NCBI RefSeq assembly: GCF_009881055.1
Contig: NZ_WXFG01000005.1
Coordinates: 1 to 64,000, forward strand
Direction of reading: 5' to 3'
Origin: Peptoclostridium sp.
GTDB lineage: Bacteria; Bacillota; Clostridia; Peptostreptococcales; Peptostreptococcaceae
DNA length: 64,000 bases
Shown: positions 53,210 to 62,727 of the stretch, piece by piece
How positions within the stretch are numbered: the first letter of the stretch is position 1
Layout of the letters: each line of letters begins with the position of its first letter
The notes under the pieces: generated by a model
Seen by the model: the letters and a program-made list of their open reading frames with translations, nothing else
The model's database searches: none
Told to the model about the DNA's origin: nothing
Program-made: the position numbers and the translations under genes

Positions 53210-55453
53210 CTACAAAATCTCTTTATTAAAATGTCCTCTTGAGTCTGTGTCCTGATTAAAGACAGCTTTATTCACTCCGCCCTTTAATTTGCTTAGGGCC
53301 TCATTAATGGTTTTCACAACCTGCTCTTTTGATTCAATTGTGAAGCTTAATCTGAATGCCTCTATTCCTTTTATGCTTTGTAGCTCATCTAAAAGATTAA
53401 GCGTCTTCCCATTAAGGATAGTCGTTGTACAATCATCATGAGAAATGATAGGGAAGGTTCCGTGCTCATCTTTTAACTCATAGCTCTTCGTTTTGCAAAT
53501 ACCGCACTGATTCATTTTTTTCAGCGGACAATATTTTGTAAACAGCAAAGGAGCCTTGCCATATACAATCATTTCCAGCGCAGGATAGCCGTCATTTTCT
53601 TCATAATAGGCATTAATTAAATCTTCAATTTGTCTCTTATTCAATTCATAAGATAAAGTTACTCGTTTCGCGCCTAATCTATATAATTCATAGCAGCTAG
53701 TAGAATTAACAACATTTAGAGAATAGTCCGCAACAAAAGGATTAGTTTTTCTGTAGTGGTAAATTCCGCCATATCCTCCGATTAACAGCTGCCCTTCTTT
53801 TTCCTTATAATCGTTCTGGTTTCTTCTAACCACGTTTTCAAAATAAATTTCCTTAATTCCACAGCTCACGCAAGCATCATACTGTTCCCTGGTCGTTACA
53901 GAGACTGTAAGGTATGGTTTTTGCGGGGCAAAGCTTATTTTTTCTTTTGCTTTCAAAGCTTTGGTTCTTTTCTTTTGGCTGTTAAGCTTTAAGTCATATA
54001 AGCCCTGTACAATATCTCTTCTTGCTGCATTTAACAGTTTGGCTGGAATAAATGCATTGCATTCCTTGAAATCTACATGCTTAAGTTCGAATATAGTATC
54101 ATTTAATCTTGAGAATTGCTTTATTACCTGTTCTTTTGTAGTTGGATTATTAATTGCTTCGCCTAGTATTTCCTCGCTTTCATATAAATAATTAAAGCCT
54201 AGGCCCTCCGCATCTATGATAAGCTTTGAATCTGGATATGCATACACTCTAATATCTAGGTTAAAGCGTTTAAATTCTTTTTCCAGTGATGATTCTAACT
54301 CTTTGTAATAGAAATAATCCTTCGTTATATATACTAAATCACCCTTGGACAGCTTTTCTTTGATTTTGATATAGCAGACATTATCTGCTTTGTTGATTAA
54401 ATTGCCATCTTTATCGTAGAGTTTTACAACAGTTAAAATAACATCTTCATTTTTATGACTTATTCTGATTATATCGTTTTGATTTAAAGGACGTGTAAGT
54501 GTTATTTCATACATGTCTTTAACAGTCTTGCTGATTCTACCAATTTCATAACCAGCGTTATTAGGTCTTAAGATGTTTGTAATATCTTTTATATCTTCGT
54601 GAAACAAATATCCCTTAGTAAATGTTCTGTTGAATGTTTTGCTCAGATTTTCTTTATCTTCTTCGGTTATTTTATTATCTAAGGCCATGCGATATTTTGA
54701 TACAGCATTAGCAACATACGCAGGCTCTTTCATTCGACCTTCTATTTTTAAAGAATCAATTTCTTTTAAATCATTGATATAATCGATTGTGTTTAAGTCC
54801 TTGGTAGATAGAATATAGTTTTTCCCTAAAGATGTATCTGTTGTCTTATCAATTAGTTCATACTCCTTACGACATGAACCAACACATCTTCCACGATTTC
54901 CGCTTCGATAGCCGATTAATCCAGACATTAGACAGTTTCCGGAATAAGATACACATAAAGCGCCGTGAACAAAAATTTCCAAAGGTATTTTGGCTATTCT
55001 TTTTATCTCTTTTACTTTTTCAATCTCAAGCTCACGGGACAGAACAACTCTTTTAGCGCCAAGTTCTTTAAATAATAAAGTTCCGTCTAAATCGTCTATT
55101 CCCATTTGAGTTGAACAATGTGCTTCCATATCAAGAAAGTTTTTAACTATATAATCGAAAGCAGCCAGATCCTGGACTATAATTCCATCAACACCGATTT
55201 CATTTAATTCGTCCACCTGCTCTTTCATCTCTTCAACTTCGTTTTCGAAAACGATGGTATTCATTGTAACATAGATTTTGACATTCCTCAGGTGCGCATA
55301 CCTAACAGCCTCTTTTAACGATTCCAAATCAAAATTAGATGAGTATGCACGCGCACCAAATTTTTGCATTCCCAGGTATATGGCATCACAGCCATTAGAA
55401 ATTGCCGCTTTTAAAGCTTCCATACTTCCTGCCGGAGCTAATAATTCAGTCAT
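53210..55453 (-). CDS. U32 family peptidase-like protein (RlhA/DUF3656 type)
   Basis: A 747-residue protein. The N-terminal U32 domain (about 1-330) has ELLAPAGSMEALKAAISNGCDAIYLG, TQMGI, and the signature EIFVHGALCVSYSGNCLMSGLIGYRSGNRG-RC with the cysteines that bind an iron-sulfur cluster in relatives. A DUF3656-type middle domain (about 380-480) and a second half-barrel (about 500-730, with CPLKKMNQCGIC) follow. This is the architecture of RlhA, which hydroxylates C2501 of 23S rRNA in E. coli, rather than of a protease. Base composition is visibly more AT-rich than neighbours. Start ATG after GGAGGGG. Second gene after the ABC-F gene. Confidence 0.82.
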   Translation of the reverse strand: MTELLAPAGSMEALKAAISNGCDAIYLGMQKFGARAYSSNFDLESLKEAVRYAHLRNVKIYVTMNTIVFENEVEEMKEQVDELNEIGVDGIIVQDLAAFDYIVKNFLDMEAHCSTQMGIDDLDGTLLFKELGAKRVVLSRELEIEKVKEIKRIAKIPLEIFVHGALCVSYSGNCLMSGLIGYRSGNRGRCVGSCRKEYELIDKTTDTSLGKNYILSTKDLNTIDYINDLKEIDSLKIEGRMKEPAYVANAVSKYRMALDNKITEEDKENLSKTFNRTFTKGYLFHEDIKDITNILRPNNAGYEIGRISKTVKDMYEITLTRPLNQNDIIRISHKNEDVILTVVKLYDKDGNLINKADNVCYIKIKEKLSKGDLVYITKDYFYYKELESSLEKEFKRFNLDIRVYAYPDSKLIIDAEGLGFNYLYESEEILGEAINNPTTKEQVIKQFSRLNDTIFELKHVDFKECNAFIPAKLLNAARRDIVQGLYDLKLNSQKKRTKALKAKEKISFAPQKPYLTVSVTTREQYDACVSCGIKEIYFENVVRRNQNDYKEKEGQLLIGGYGGIYHYRKTNPFVADYSLNVVNSTSCYELYRLGAKRVTLSYELNKRQIEDLINAYYEENDGYPALEMIVYGKAPLLFTKYCPLKKMNQCGICKTKSYELKDEHGTFPIISHDDCTTTILNGKTLNLLDELQSIKGIEAFRLSFTIESKEQVVKTINEALSKLKGGVNKAVFNQDTDSRGHFNKEIL

Positions 55454-55473
55454 TTTCCCCTCCATACTACTCG

Positions 55474-57210
55474 CTACTTGACGCTAAGTACTTCTAACTG
55501 ATTGCAAAGTTTTTCTACAGTTTTCAGCTCATTTTTTTTAAAGGCTAATGTGATATTGGATTCTAATTCTTGTTTTTTCTTGTCTATTTCTAAATACTTC
55601 TGATCGAAATATTTATCATACACCATTTTACGGAAAGTACGTGTACGCATACGTCTAATCGTATTGTCTTCTACAAGTAAAACATAATCCGCACAATTAG
55701 CTACAAGATAGAAATCATGGCTTACCATGAGTACGGCCCCTTTATATTCGGAAATGGCTTTTTCCAGAGCCATTTGTGCGTAAATATCCAAATGGCTAGT
55801 CGGTTCATCAAGAATAAGAAATTCTGCATTTGTATTTGCAATCATCGCAATTTGGAGCAAATTCTTTTCTCCGCCTGATAACTGGCCTACCTTCTGCTTT
55901 AAGGTGTCACCTTCCAAACAATATTTCCCGAGATACTCACGGATACTTTCACTTGTCCCAAAACCCAAGTTTTCCATAAGCTCGTATAGCGTTTTTGTTT
56001 CATCCATATTCTCGTCCTTAAGCTGAGACAAACATGCATGGCTTGTATTCTCATCTATATGGATGGAAGGATGGTTATTTTTTAAGATATCGCGCACCAA
56101 AGTAGTTTTTCCTGTACCATTTGCACCAACGATGGCTACTTTTTCGCCAGATAGTAATTCAAAATTGATATTTTCCAATAAGCTTTCATCAAATGAAACA
56201 TTATAATCTGTAATGCTTAAAACAGTATGCCCTGTTTCAACTTCTATTGACTGCAATTCAATCTTTGGCTCACGAAGTTCAATAAAAGGTGCCTTAATTT
56301 GTCTTGCAAGTAAACGGTCCAGTTGTGTTTGCTTTGCATTTACGGCGCTTCCAATAACAGGATTAGCAACCAGCGTAGCTCTTGTGCGCAGACTATCAAC
56401 CATTTTCTCGGTACGCTCAATTTCTTCCTGTTCTTCAATACTCTGCAGTTTAAGTTTTAATTTTTCCTTTAGCTGGGAACAACGATATTCAGCATAGTTA
56501 CCCTCATATTCCTGAATATCACCGTTTTCCAAATGTAAAATCTTATCGAAACAATGATTCAATAAATATCTGTTATGTGTAATAACCAATAATGTGCCCT
56601 TGTAGCCATTAATCAGCTGACAAAGTCCATTTAAGTTGCCAAAATCGAGAAATACATCCGGTTCGTCCAAAACAAGAAGATTTTGAGATAATAACATTTC
56701 TTTCATAATCTGAAGTAATTTATACTCTCCGCCACTAAGCTGCGATAGCTTTGTTTCTTTTAATTCACGCATACCGGCTACATATAGCTGTTTATGGATA
56801 TTGTTTTCATAATTGTCTCCGTCCATGGCCTCAAAGGCGTCTACAAGAGCCTGATATTGCTCAAATAAGGGCTCCACATCCTCAGCCACTGCCATTTCGT
56901 CACACACAGCAAGTGTCGCCTTTTGATTTTGCACGAATCTCTCACTTAGATATTCAAAAACAGTGCATTCCTGCTCTTTATCTCTCACAGCAAACTGGCT
57001 GGCATACCCAATACGGCAACTTTCATCTTTGATTATCTTTCCATCGTACCAATACTTATCAGGATGAATAATCATATCAACAAGAGTTGATTTTCCAGCG
57101 CCATTGCTTCCAATAAAAGCAGCGTGCTGCCCCATTTCCAATGTAAACGAAACCTCTTTATATAAATCTTTTGCGGGAAAACCATAGGAAAGTTTTTCTA
57201 TTTGAATCAT
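55474..57210 (-). CDS. ABC-F family ATPase, probable ribosomal protection protein
   Basis: A 578-residue soluble protein with two ABC domains and no membrane segment. Domain 1 has Walker A IGSNGAGKST and signature SQLSGGEYKLLQI; domain 2 has VGANGTGKTT, GQLSGGEKNLLQI and LILDEPTSHLD. The linker (about 230-320) is long and basic with an extended region (ERTEKMVDSLRTRATLVANPVIGSAVNAKQTQLDRLL), which in resistance-type ABC-F proteins reaches the peptidyl transferase centre to dislodge antibiotics. The first Walker B reads LVLDEPDVFLD. The C-terminal extension (about 520-578) is coiled. Base composition is AT-rich as in the adjoining U32 gene. ATG after GAGG. Confidence 0.85.
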   Translation of the reverse strand: MIQIEKLSYGFPAKDLYKEVSFTLEMGQHAAFIGSNGAGKSTLVDMIIHPDKYWYDGKIIKDESCRIGYASQFAVRDKEQECTVFEYLSERFVQNQKATLAVCDEMAVAEDVEPLFEQYQALVDAFEAMDGDNYENNIHKQLYVAGMRELKETKLSQLSGGEYKLLQIMKEMLLSQNLLVLDEPDVFLDFGNLNGLCQLINGYKGTLLVITHNRYLLNHCFDKILHLENGDIQEYEGNYAEYRCSQLKEKLKLKLQSIEEQEEIERTEKMVDSLRTRATLVANPVIGSAVNAKQTQLDRLLARQIKAPFIELREPKIELQSIEVETGHTVLSITDYNVSFDESLLENINFELLSGEKVAIVGANGTGKTTLVRDILKNNHPSIHIDENTSHACLSQLKDENMDETKTLYELMENLGFGTSESIREYLGKYCLEGDTLKQKVGQLSGGEKNLLQIAMIANTNAEFLILDEPTSHLDIYAQMALEKAISEYKGAVLMVSHDFYLVANCADYVLLVEDNTIRRMRTRTFRKMVYDKYFDQKYLEIDKKKQELESNITLAFKKNELKTVEKLCNQLEVLSVK

Positions 57211-57279
57211 TTTTGTTATCCTCTATTCTAAAAAAATTTGTCTAAATCTGTCACAGTAGAATTATAACAATTCACACTG

Positions 57280-58725
57280 CTATCTACAAGCTCTACTAAC
57301 GTTGCGCAGCCTGCCCTTGATTGGGGTGCTCTGGAGCTTTTCAAGCACCATTTCGCCCTTGTTGTTGAGTATCTCCACAAATGTGGAGACATCAAGTATG
57401 CTTATTATTCCTATGTCCTGTGCGCTCATGCCTTCTATGTTGCACAGCGTGCCTACAATGTCTACAGGCCTCATCTTAGTTTTCTTGCCTGCATTGACAT
57501 GGAGCTTCATGATTTCTTTGCTCACCTGCGCGCCTCTTGTCTCCTTTATTTCAGGGCTGGCGCTCGCTTTCTTTTCAAACTCATGCCTGGAGCTGTCCAC
57601 GGCTTCCTGTTGAGGTCTCTCCTTCAAAGCGATCTCTCTGCCTATATAGCTGTGGATTTCATTTAAAAACTTGTCTTCGTAGCGGGTCACGAAGGTCATT
57701 GCCTTTCCGGAGCTGCTCGCTCTTCCCGTTCTGCCTATCCTGTGAACATAGCTTTCCTTGTCCTGGGGGATGTCATAGTTGATTACATGCGTTATGTTGT
57801 CTACGTCTATCCCTCTGGCCGCAACATCCGTGGCAACAAGATATCTGAAAGCTCCCTGCTTGAAATCATCCATGACACTGAGCCTGTCCTCCTGCTCCAT
57901 TCCTCCATGTATCTTATCGCAAGGGTAGTCGAGCCTTGAAAGCCCTAGGCAAACCTCGTCCACCTTCTGCTTTGTGTTGCAAAATATTATGCAGCTGTCC
58001 GGATTTTCAACTATAGTCAGGTCTCTTAGCAGCTCCAGCTTATCCGCTTCATTCACGCTGTATCGTTCCTGCTCCACCTTGTCTGCAGTCATGCCATTGG
58101 ATTCTATCTCTATGTTCACTGGAGCTTTCATATATTTGCTGCACAGCGACTGTATATCCGAAGGCATAGTGGCCGAGAAAAGCATAGTCATCCTTTCTTT
58201 AGGCAGACTGCCTATCACAGCTTCTATCTGCTCTATGAAGCCCATGCTCAGCATCTCGTCCGCTTCGTCTAGCACGAGATATTTGATGCACGATGTGTCG
58301 AGCGTCCCTCTTTCTATGTGGTCTATAATTCGGCCCGGCGTGCCAACAACAACGTGAGTTTTTTGCTTGAGTTCCCTCTCCTGCCTTCTGTATGGAGACT
58401 TTCCGTAAATTGCAGCCACCTTTAGCCTTTTGAATCTGCCTATGTTGAAAAAATCCTCCTGTACCTGTATGGCAAGTTCCCTTGTAGGGGTAATCACAAG
58501 CGCCTGCGGCTTGTTATCCTCCCATTCCACCATTTGGCATATTGGTATGGCGAATGCGGCCGTCTTTCCGCTTCCAGTCTGAGACTTGACTGTTATATCA
58601 TGCCCCTCCAGCGCAGCGGGTATTACCTGCTGCTGGACCTTGGTAGGGCTTTTGAAATTAAGCAGCTCTATCGCCTTTAGCAGCTCATCGCCTATATTGT
58701 AAGCCTTGAAATTTGTTATTGTCAT
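57280..58725 (-). CDS. dbpA: ATP-dependent RNA helicase DbpA
   Basis: A 481-residue DEAD-box helicase: [31 protein letters not shown] and [10 protein letters not shown] are present. The C-terminal 75 residues form the DbpA/YxiN RNA-binding domain ([47 protein letters not shown]), which recognises hairpin 92 of 23S rRNA and targets the protein to late 50S assembly. Composition returns to the genomic norm here, so this gene lies outside the AT-rich block. Monocistronic, divergent from prfC. Confidence 0.94.
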   Translation of the reverse strand: MTITNFKAYNIGDELLKAIELLNFKSPTKVQQQVIPAALEGHDITVKSQTGSGKTAAFAIPICQMVEWEDNKPQALVITPTRELAIQVQEDFFNIGRFKRLKVAAIYGKSPYRRQERELKQKTHVVVGTPGRIIDHIERGTLDTSCIKYLVLDEADEMLSMGFIEQIEAVIGSLPKERMTMLFSATMPSDIQSLCSKYMKAPVNIEIESNGMTADKVEQERYSVNEADKLELLRDLTIVENPDSCIIFCNTKQKVDEVCLGLSRLDYPCDKIHGGMEQEDRLSVMDDFKQGAFRYLVATDVAARGIDVDNITHVINYDIPQDKESYVHRIGRTGRASSSGKAMTFVTRYEDKFLNEIHSYIGREIALKERPQQEAVDSSRHEFEKKASASPEIKETRGAQVSKEIMKLHVNAGKKTKMRPVDIVGTLCNIEGMSAQDIGIISILDVSTFVEILNNKGEMVLEKLQSTPIKGRLRNVSRACR

Positions 58726-58986
58726 TTAGTCATCTCTTTCTTTATAATTAGTTTTTCAATTTTGTTAGTATTACAGCTTTATCATTATAGCATAAAAAAT
58801 GCAGCATGCGATATTCCATAAAAATTAAACTGATTGCAATTTCATCAGCTGTCTTTTGCGTGCCGTTTGGTTTTTTTGTTGACATCTAAACGATAAAAGT
58901 ATATTCTCATTAAGGTTACAATTTTAAACTGCGCTAACTATAGGTTTTTTTGATCTTAATAAATTATACTAAAAAGGAAGATAAAT
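58726..58986. other. divergent intergenic region dbpA-prfC
   Basis: About 260 bases with the prfC promoter at 58879-58907 and no other feature that I can support. Confidence 0.4.
58879..58907 (+). promoter_or_regulatory. promoter of prfC
   Basis: Perfect TTGACA (58879-58884), 17-base spacer, TATTCT (58902-58907). The leader is about 73 bases. Confidence 0.65.
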
Positions 58987-60591
58987 ATGTCGGATAAAAA
59001 TTTCACTTTCATAGAAGAGGTCCGCAGAAGAAGGACCTTCGCAATAATCTCTCACCCGGACGCCGGAAAGACCACGCTGACTGAGAAGTTTCTGCTTTAC
59101 GGAGGAGCCATAAGGGCTGCAGGCTCTGTAAAATCAAGGCGTTCTCAAAAGCACGCCGTTTCTGACTGGATGGAGATCGAAAAGCAAAGGGGTATATCAG
59201 TAACCTCAAGTGTGCTCCAATTCGAATATAACGACTTTTGCATCAACATACTCGACACACCGGGCCACCAGGACTTCAGTGAAGACACCTACAGAACGCT
59301 GATGGCCGCAGACAGCGCCGTGATGGTAATTGACTGCTCAAAAGGTGTCGAGGCTCAGACCAAGAAGCTGTTCCAAGTATGTAAGATGAGAGGAATCCCT
59401 ATATTCACATTCATAAACAAGATGGACCGTCAGGGTATGAATCCTTTTGAGCTGCTAGAGGACATAGAAAACGCTCTTGGAATACGCTCTTGCCCTATGA
59501 ACTGGCCTATAGGCTCGGGCAAGGATTTCAGAGGCGTTTTCAACCGCCACAAGAACCAGATAGAGCTCTTTAATGACGGCAACCACGGGCAGTCAATCGC
59601 CAAGTCTACAACAGGAGACATGGCCGACGACAAATTCAAGGACCTGCTGGGCAGCGCCCTTTACGACCAGCTGCTAAGCGACATAGAGCTGCTTGACATC
59701 GCTGGCGACGAGTACAACCTGGATGAGATACTAAGCGGCAACCTGACGCCAGTATTCTTCGGAAGCGCCCTTACAAACTTCGGCGTGGAGCCGTTCCTGG
59801 AATCGTTCCTTGAGATAACACGGCCTCCGCAGCCTCGCAGCAGCAACCTTGGAGATATTGACCCGGAGTCGTCAAATTTCTCGGGCTTCATATTCAAGAT
59901 ACAGGCCAACATGAACCCGGCCCACAGAGACCGTATAGCATTCCTTAGAATCTGCTCGGGCAAATTCGAAAAGGGCATGGCAGTAAATCATGTCCAGAAA
60001 AATAAGAGCATAAAGCTGGCTCAGCCTCAGCAGTTTGTAGCCCAGGACAGGGTGGTTGTAGATACAGCATATCCAGGAGACATAATAGGCATACACGATC
60101 CCGGAATATTCAATATAGGCGACACGCTCTGCCAGGACAACTCAAAACTCAAATACAGTGGTATTCCTCAATTCGCTCCGGAGCACTTCGCGACTATATC
60201 CACGCCGAATTCCCTAAAGCGTAAGCAGTTTCTTAAGGGTATAATGCAGCTTTCCGAGGAAGGCGCGATTCAGGTATTCAGGCGTCCGCAATCGGGCATG
60301 GAGGAGGTAATCGTTGGCGTTGTGGGCGTGCTTCAGTTCGAGGTGCTCGAATACCGCCTCAAGAACGAATACAATGTCGACATCACAATGCATATGCTTC
60401 CATACCGACATATACGCTGGATTGAAATGGACAAATTCGATCCAGCCAAATTCACGCTGGCAATGGACACAATGCTGGCCGAGAGCAAGCAGGGAGACCC
60501 GGTTGTACTCTTCCAGAACGATTGGTCCATAAGGAATGTGCTCGAAAGAAACAAAGGGCTTGTTTTGAGAGAAACGTCCCGCATCGAATAA
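58987..60591 (+). CDS. prfC: peptide chain release factor 3
   Basis: A 534-residue translational GTPase that recycles RF1/RF2 after peptide release. G1 is HPDAGKTT, G2 region RGISVTSSV, G3 DTPGHQDFS and G4 NKMDRQG; the C-terminal domain III carries QLSEEGAIQVF and VGVVGVLQFEVLEYRLKNEY, as in RF3. Length is normal. ATG after GGAAG. prfC is patchily present in Firmicutes; here it is next to an RNA helicase gene for the large subunit but is divergently transcribed. Confidence 0.97.
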   Translation: MSDKNFTFIEEVRRRRTFAIISHPDAGKTTLTEKFLLYGGAIRAAGSVKSRRSQKHAVSDWMEIEKQRGISVTSSVLQFEYNDFCINILDTPGHQDFSEDTYRTLMAADSAVMVIDCSKGVEAQTKKLFQVCKMRGIPIFTFINKMDRQGMNPFELLEDIENALGIRSCPMNWPIGSGKDFRGVFNRHKNQIELFNDGNHGQSIAKSTTGDMADDKFKDLLGSALYDQLLSDIELLDIAGDEYNLDEILSGNLTPVFFGSALTNFGVEPFLESFLEITRPPQPRSSNLGDIDPESSNFSGFIFKIQANMNPAHRDRIAFLRICSGKFEKGMAVNHVQKNKSIKLAQPQQFVAQDRVVVDTAYPGDIIGIHDPGIFNIGDTLCQDNSKLKYSGIPQFAPEHFATISTPNSLKRKQFLKGIMQLSEEGAIQVFRRPQSGMEEVIVGVVGVLQFEVLEYRLKNEYNVDITMHMLPYRHIRWIEMDKFDPAKFTLAMDTMLAESKQGDPVVLFQNDWSIRNVLERNKGLVLRETSRIE

Positions 60592-60596
60592 ATTGC

Positions 60597-60652
60597 AAAA
60601 AAGCGTCGCTGACCTTCTGTATTTTACAGAGCATCAGCGGCGCTTTTACAAT
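60597..60652. terminator. terminator between prfC and parB
   Basis: AAAAAGCG-CGCTGA and TCAGCG-CGCTTTT pair around a loop with an inner CTGTA / TACAG stem; symmetrical, serving prfC and possibly the convergent parB. Confidence 0.75.
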
Positions 60653-60695
60653 GGAAACGGAAACCGGTTTCCACCTTTTATTAATTTTTAACAAA

Positions 60696-61613
60696 CTATT
60701 GTTTTGTCTTCGACTTAAGCCACCTGTGTGCCATCGCTATGAATTCATTCCGAAGTTCTGCCGGAACCTCCATTTTGACAAAACTCACTTTCTCAACTCC
60801 CGGATTGAACAACGTGCTAAGTTCCTCTTTGCCCATGCCCGCCTTAATGGCATTTGCAATCTTGTTTTCGCACACGGCTTCTCCGAAACTGTCGTAAATC
60901 CACTGCTGCATTTCGCTGTCAAAATAAGTGAGCTTGACGCCAGCCTTTACGCCCAGTTCCTGGCTCCTGAGCATCTCTTGAAACGGCTCTATCAGCTCGG
61001 AAAGCTTTCTGTAGTTGTCCACCTGCCTGCCAGTTATGTTGTACTCCTTTGCTATTATGTCCCGCCTTAGAATGTTGGCGTGTGCCTTCTTTTCCTTGCT
61101 GCCGAGTATCATGTATTTTCTTATAATCGACTGGCTCTTCTCATATGCGCTCAGCTGCCTGCTTACCCAGTTGGTGTCGATGACTATCTCTTTAGCCTGT
61201 TCCTCGTCTATTTCGTGTGGCTTTTTGACGTGCGCCATTATAACTGCGTACTTCCTGTCGCCCGTAGACTCGTATAGCCTTCTGAAAGCCTCCACTCTGT
61301 TGTGCCCTGAGAGTATCGTGTATCTTGCCGGCTCCGGATATTCCGCTGCCCGCTCCCACACGACTATCGGATGGAGCAGCCCTTTTTGCTCTATGGACTC
61401 AATAAGCTCATCCATCTTGTCCTCAGCAAGAGGCTTATAAAAGTTCCACTCCTGCGGCGCAGCATCAAGCAACTCTAGTTCCAGCTGCAGCACGTATGCT
61501 CCTGATTTTGCACTCATGAATCCGAAGGGATCCTTATCTGTATCGCCCCTTTTTATGAAAAAATCGTCCGCGAAGCTGGAGCTGGCCCAGTCCTTCTTGC
61601 CCTTACCTGCCAT
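60696..61613 (-). CDS. ParB-like partition protein
   Basis: A 305-residue protein. The N-terminal ParB/Srx nuclease-like domain (about 60-150) contains EDKMDELIESIEQKGLLHPIVVW and the CTP-binding-like motif ILSGHNRVEAFRRL, with GHNR in place of the chromosomal GHRR. The helix-turn-helix region is YNITGRQVDNYRKLSELI (about 205-225). The C-terminal part is not the usual dimer domain of chromosomal ParB, more like plasmid forms. The ATG at 61613 after GAGGTGG overlaps the parA stop by 11 bases. It would bind parS-like sites, not identified. Confidence 0.85.
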   Translation of the reverse strand: MAGKGKKDWASSSFADDFFIKRGDTDKDPFGFMSAKSGAYVLQLELELLDAAPQEWNFYKPLAEDKMDELIESIEQKGLLHPIVVWERAAEYPEPARYTILSGHNRVEAFRRLYESTGDRKYAVIMAHVKKPHEIDEEQAKEIVIDTNWVSRQLSAYEKSQSIIRKYMILGSKEKKAHANILRRDIIAKEYNITGRQVDNYRKLSELIEPFQEMLRSQELGVKAGVKLTYFDSEMQQWIYDSFGEAVCENKIANAIKAGMGKEELSTLFNPGVEKVSFVKMEVPAELRNEFIAMAHRWLKSKTKQ

Positions 61614-62592
61614 ACTTGACCACCTCTTTCGCAAGCGCCATATACTGCTTTGCAGCTCTTGATCTCGGATCGAAATCGCTTATGTGTTCCCTGCTCCACT
61701 GAGCCTTCTTGACATTCGTATCGATGGAAATGTAGCTTTCAAATATCCTGACATTGTCGAACACGGACTCGAGAGTCCTGTCCGCCGTATCTGTAACCGC
61801 TTCCCTCCTGTCCACCTTTGTCTTTAAGACTCCGAGTATCTCGAGCTTATGGTTGACTTCCTTTATCTTGTTGATGTATCTGAATATGGTGTCGAGCCCC
61901 TGCAGGCCGTAGGCCGAGAGCTCAACCGGCACTATCACGTAGTCGCTTATGCTGAGTATGTTGAAGTTCAGGAGCCCAAGATTCGGGGAGGTGTCTACTA
62001 CTACGTAGTCATACATCCCCTTTTCTAGTATTTCGCTCATCCCGCGCTGAAATATAGTCTCCTGGTACTGCTTTCTGGAGAGCTCAAAGTCCACGGTGGC
62101 AAGCGAGTAGTCTGCTATTATGATGTCGAGATTATCAGTTCCCGTTGGCTGAATGTATCCGGCGAAGTTGTCCTCTCGCATAAGCGCTGCATACAGGCTC
62201 CTGCCTGTGTCCTCGGATATGCCGAGCCCGAAGCTCAGATTTCTTTGCATGTCTGCCTCTACTATGAGCACCTTGTTGCCGTCAAGCCTTGAGAGCGCAT
62301 GTGCAAGGCCGAGCACCGAGCTTGTCTTTCCCACTCCCCCCTTTGAATTTGAGAGTGTTATTATTGTCGTATTTCGAAAATCCTCTATGTATATTTCCTC
62401 TAGCGGGACCTGAAGAGCCGACGCAATGGCAGCTGCCACTTCCTTTGTGGTTCCGTTCCTGCCTATCTCGATATTTTTTATCTGCATTATGGATACGCCC
62501 GCTTTGTCAGCTAATGCGCTTTGTGTAAGATCATGCTCATCACGCAGATGCCTGATTCTCTCTCCGAATACCTTGCCTCTTTGCCTCGCCAT
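61603..62592 (-). CDS. HTH-ParA fusion, partition ATPase
   Basis: A 329-residue protein. An XRE-type helix-turn-helix (about 8-62, LTQSALADKAGVSIMQIKNIEIGRN) is fused to a ParA/Soj-type deviant Walker ATPase (about 75-329): SNSKGGVGKTSSVLGLAHAL, VEADMQRNLSFGL, VVVDTSPNLGLL. This resembles type Ia partition ATPases of plasmids, in which the ParA represses its own promoter. A 16-bp palindrome in the promoter spacer (62634-62649) would be the operator. ATG at 62592 after GGAGGTG. Overlaps parB; no replication gene is near. Confidence 0.92.
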   Translation of the reverse strand: MARQRGKVFGERIRHLRDEHDLTQSALADKAGVSIMQIKNIEIGRNGTTKEVAAAIASALQVPLEEIYIEDFRNTTIITLSNSKGGVGKTSSVLGLAHALSRLDGNKVLIVEADMQRNLSFGLGISEDTGRSLYAALMREDNFAGYIQPTGTDNLDIIIADYSLATVDFELSRKQYQETIFQRGMSEILEKGMYDYVVVDTSPNLGLLNFNILSISDYVIVPVELSAYGLQGLDTIFRYINKIKEVNHKLEILGVLKTKVDRREAVTDTADRTLESVFDNVRIFESYISIDTNVKKAQWSREHISDFDPRSRAAKQYMALAKEVVKYGR

Positions 62593-62625
62593 TTTTGCAC
62601 CTCCACATATCATGCATTTACACTC

Positions 62626-62654
62626 AGTATAAGAAAAGTGCGCACTTTTGTCAA
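62626..62654 (-). promoter_or_regulatory. parA promoter with embedded palindromic operator
   Basis: On the minus strand TTGACA (62654-62649), a 17-base spacer and TATACT (62631-62626). The spacer is almost wholly the perfect 16-bp palindrome AAAAGTGCGCACTTTT (62634-62649), so a bound dimer would block RNA polymerase. The HTH of the parA product is the obvious candidate. Confidence 0.8.
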
Positions 62655-62689
62655 TCGGCGCGGTGCTTCATTCCTATTGAATATCAGGC

Positions 62690-62727
62690 AAACTAGCCAG
62701 GCAAGAGTATTCTTGCCCGGCTAGTTT
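62690..62727 (-). terminator. terminator after the DUF4179 gene
   Basis: ACTAGCC-GGCAAGA and TCTTGCC-GGCTAGT pair with one mismatch and a 4-base loop, directly at the stop codon. Confidence 0.75.

Noticed and set aside
60696..62592. Chromosomal parABS next to oriC
   Set aside because: No rnpA, rpmH, gidB, dnaA or DnaA boxes are nearby, and the HTH-ParA fusion is plasmid-like.
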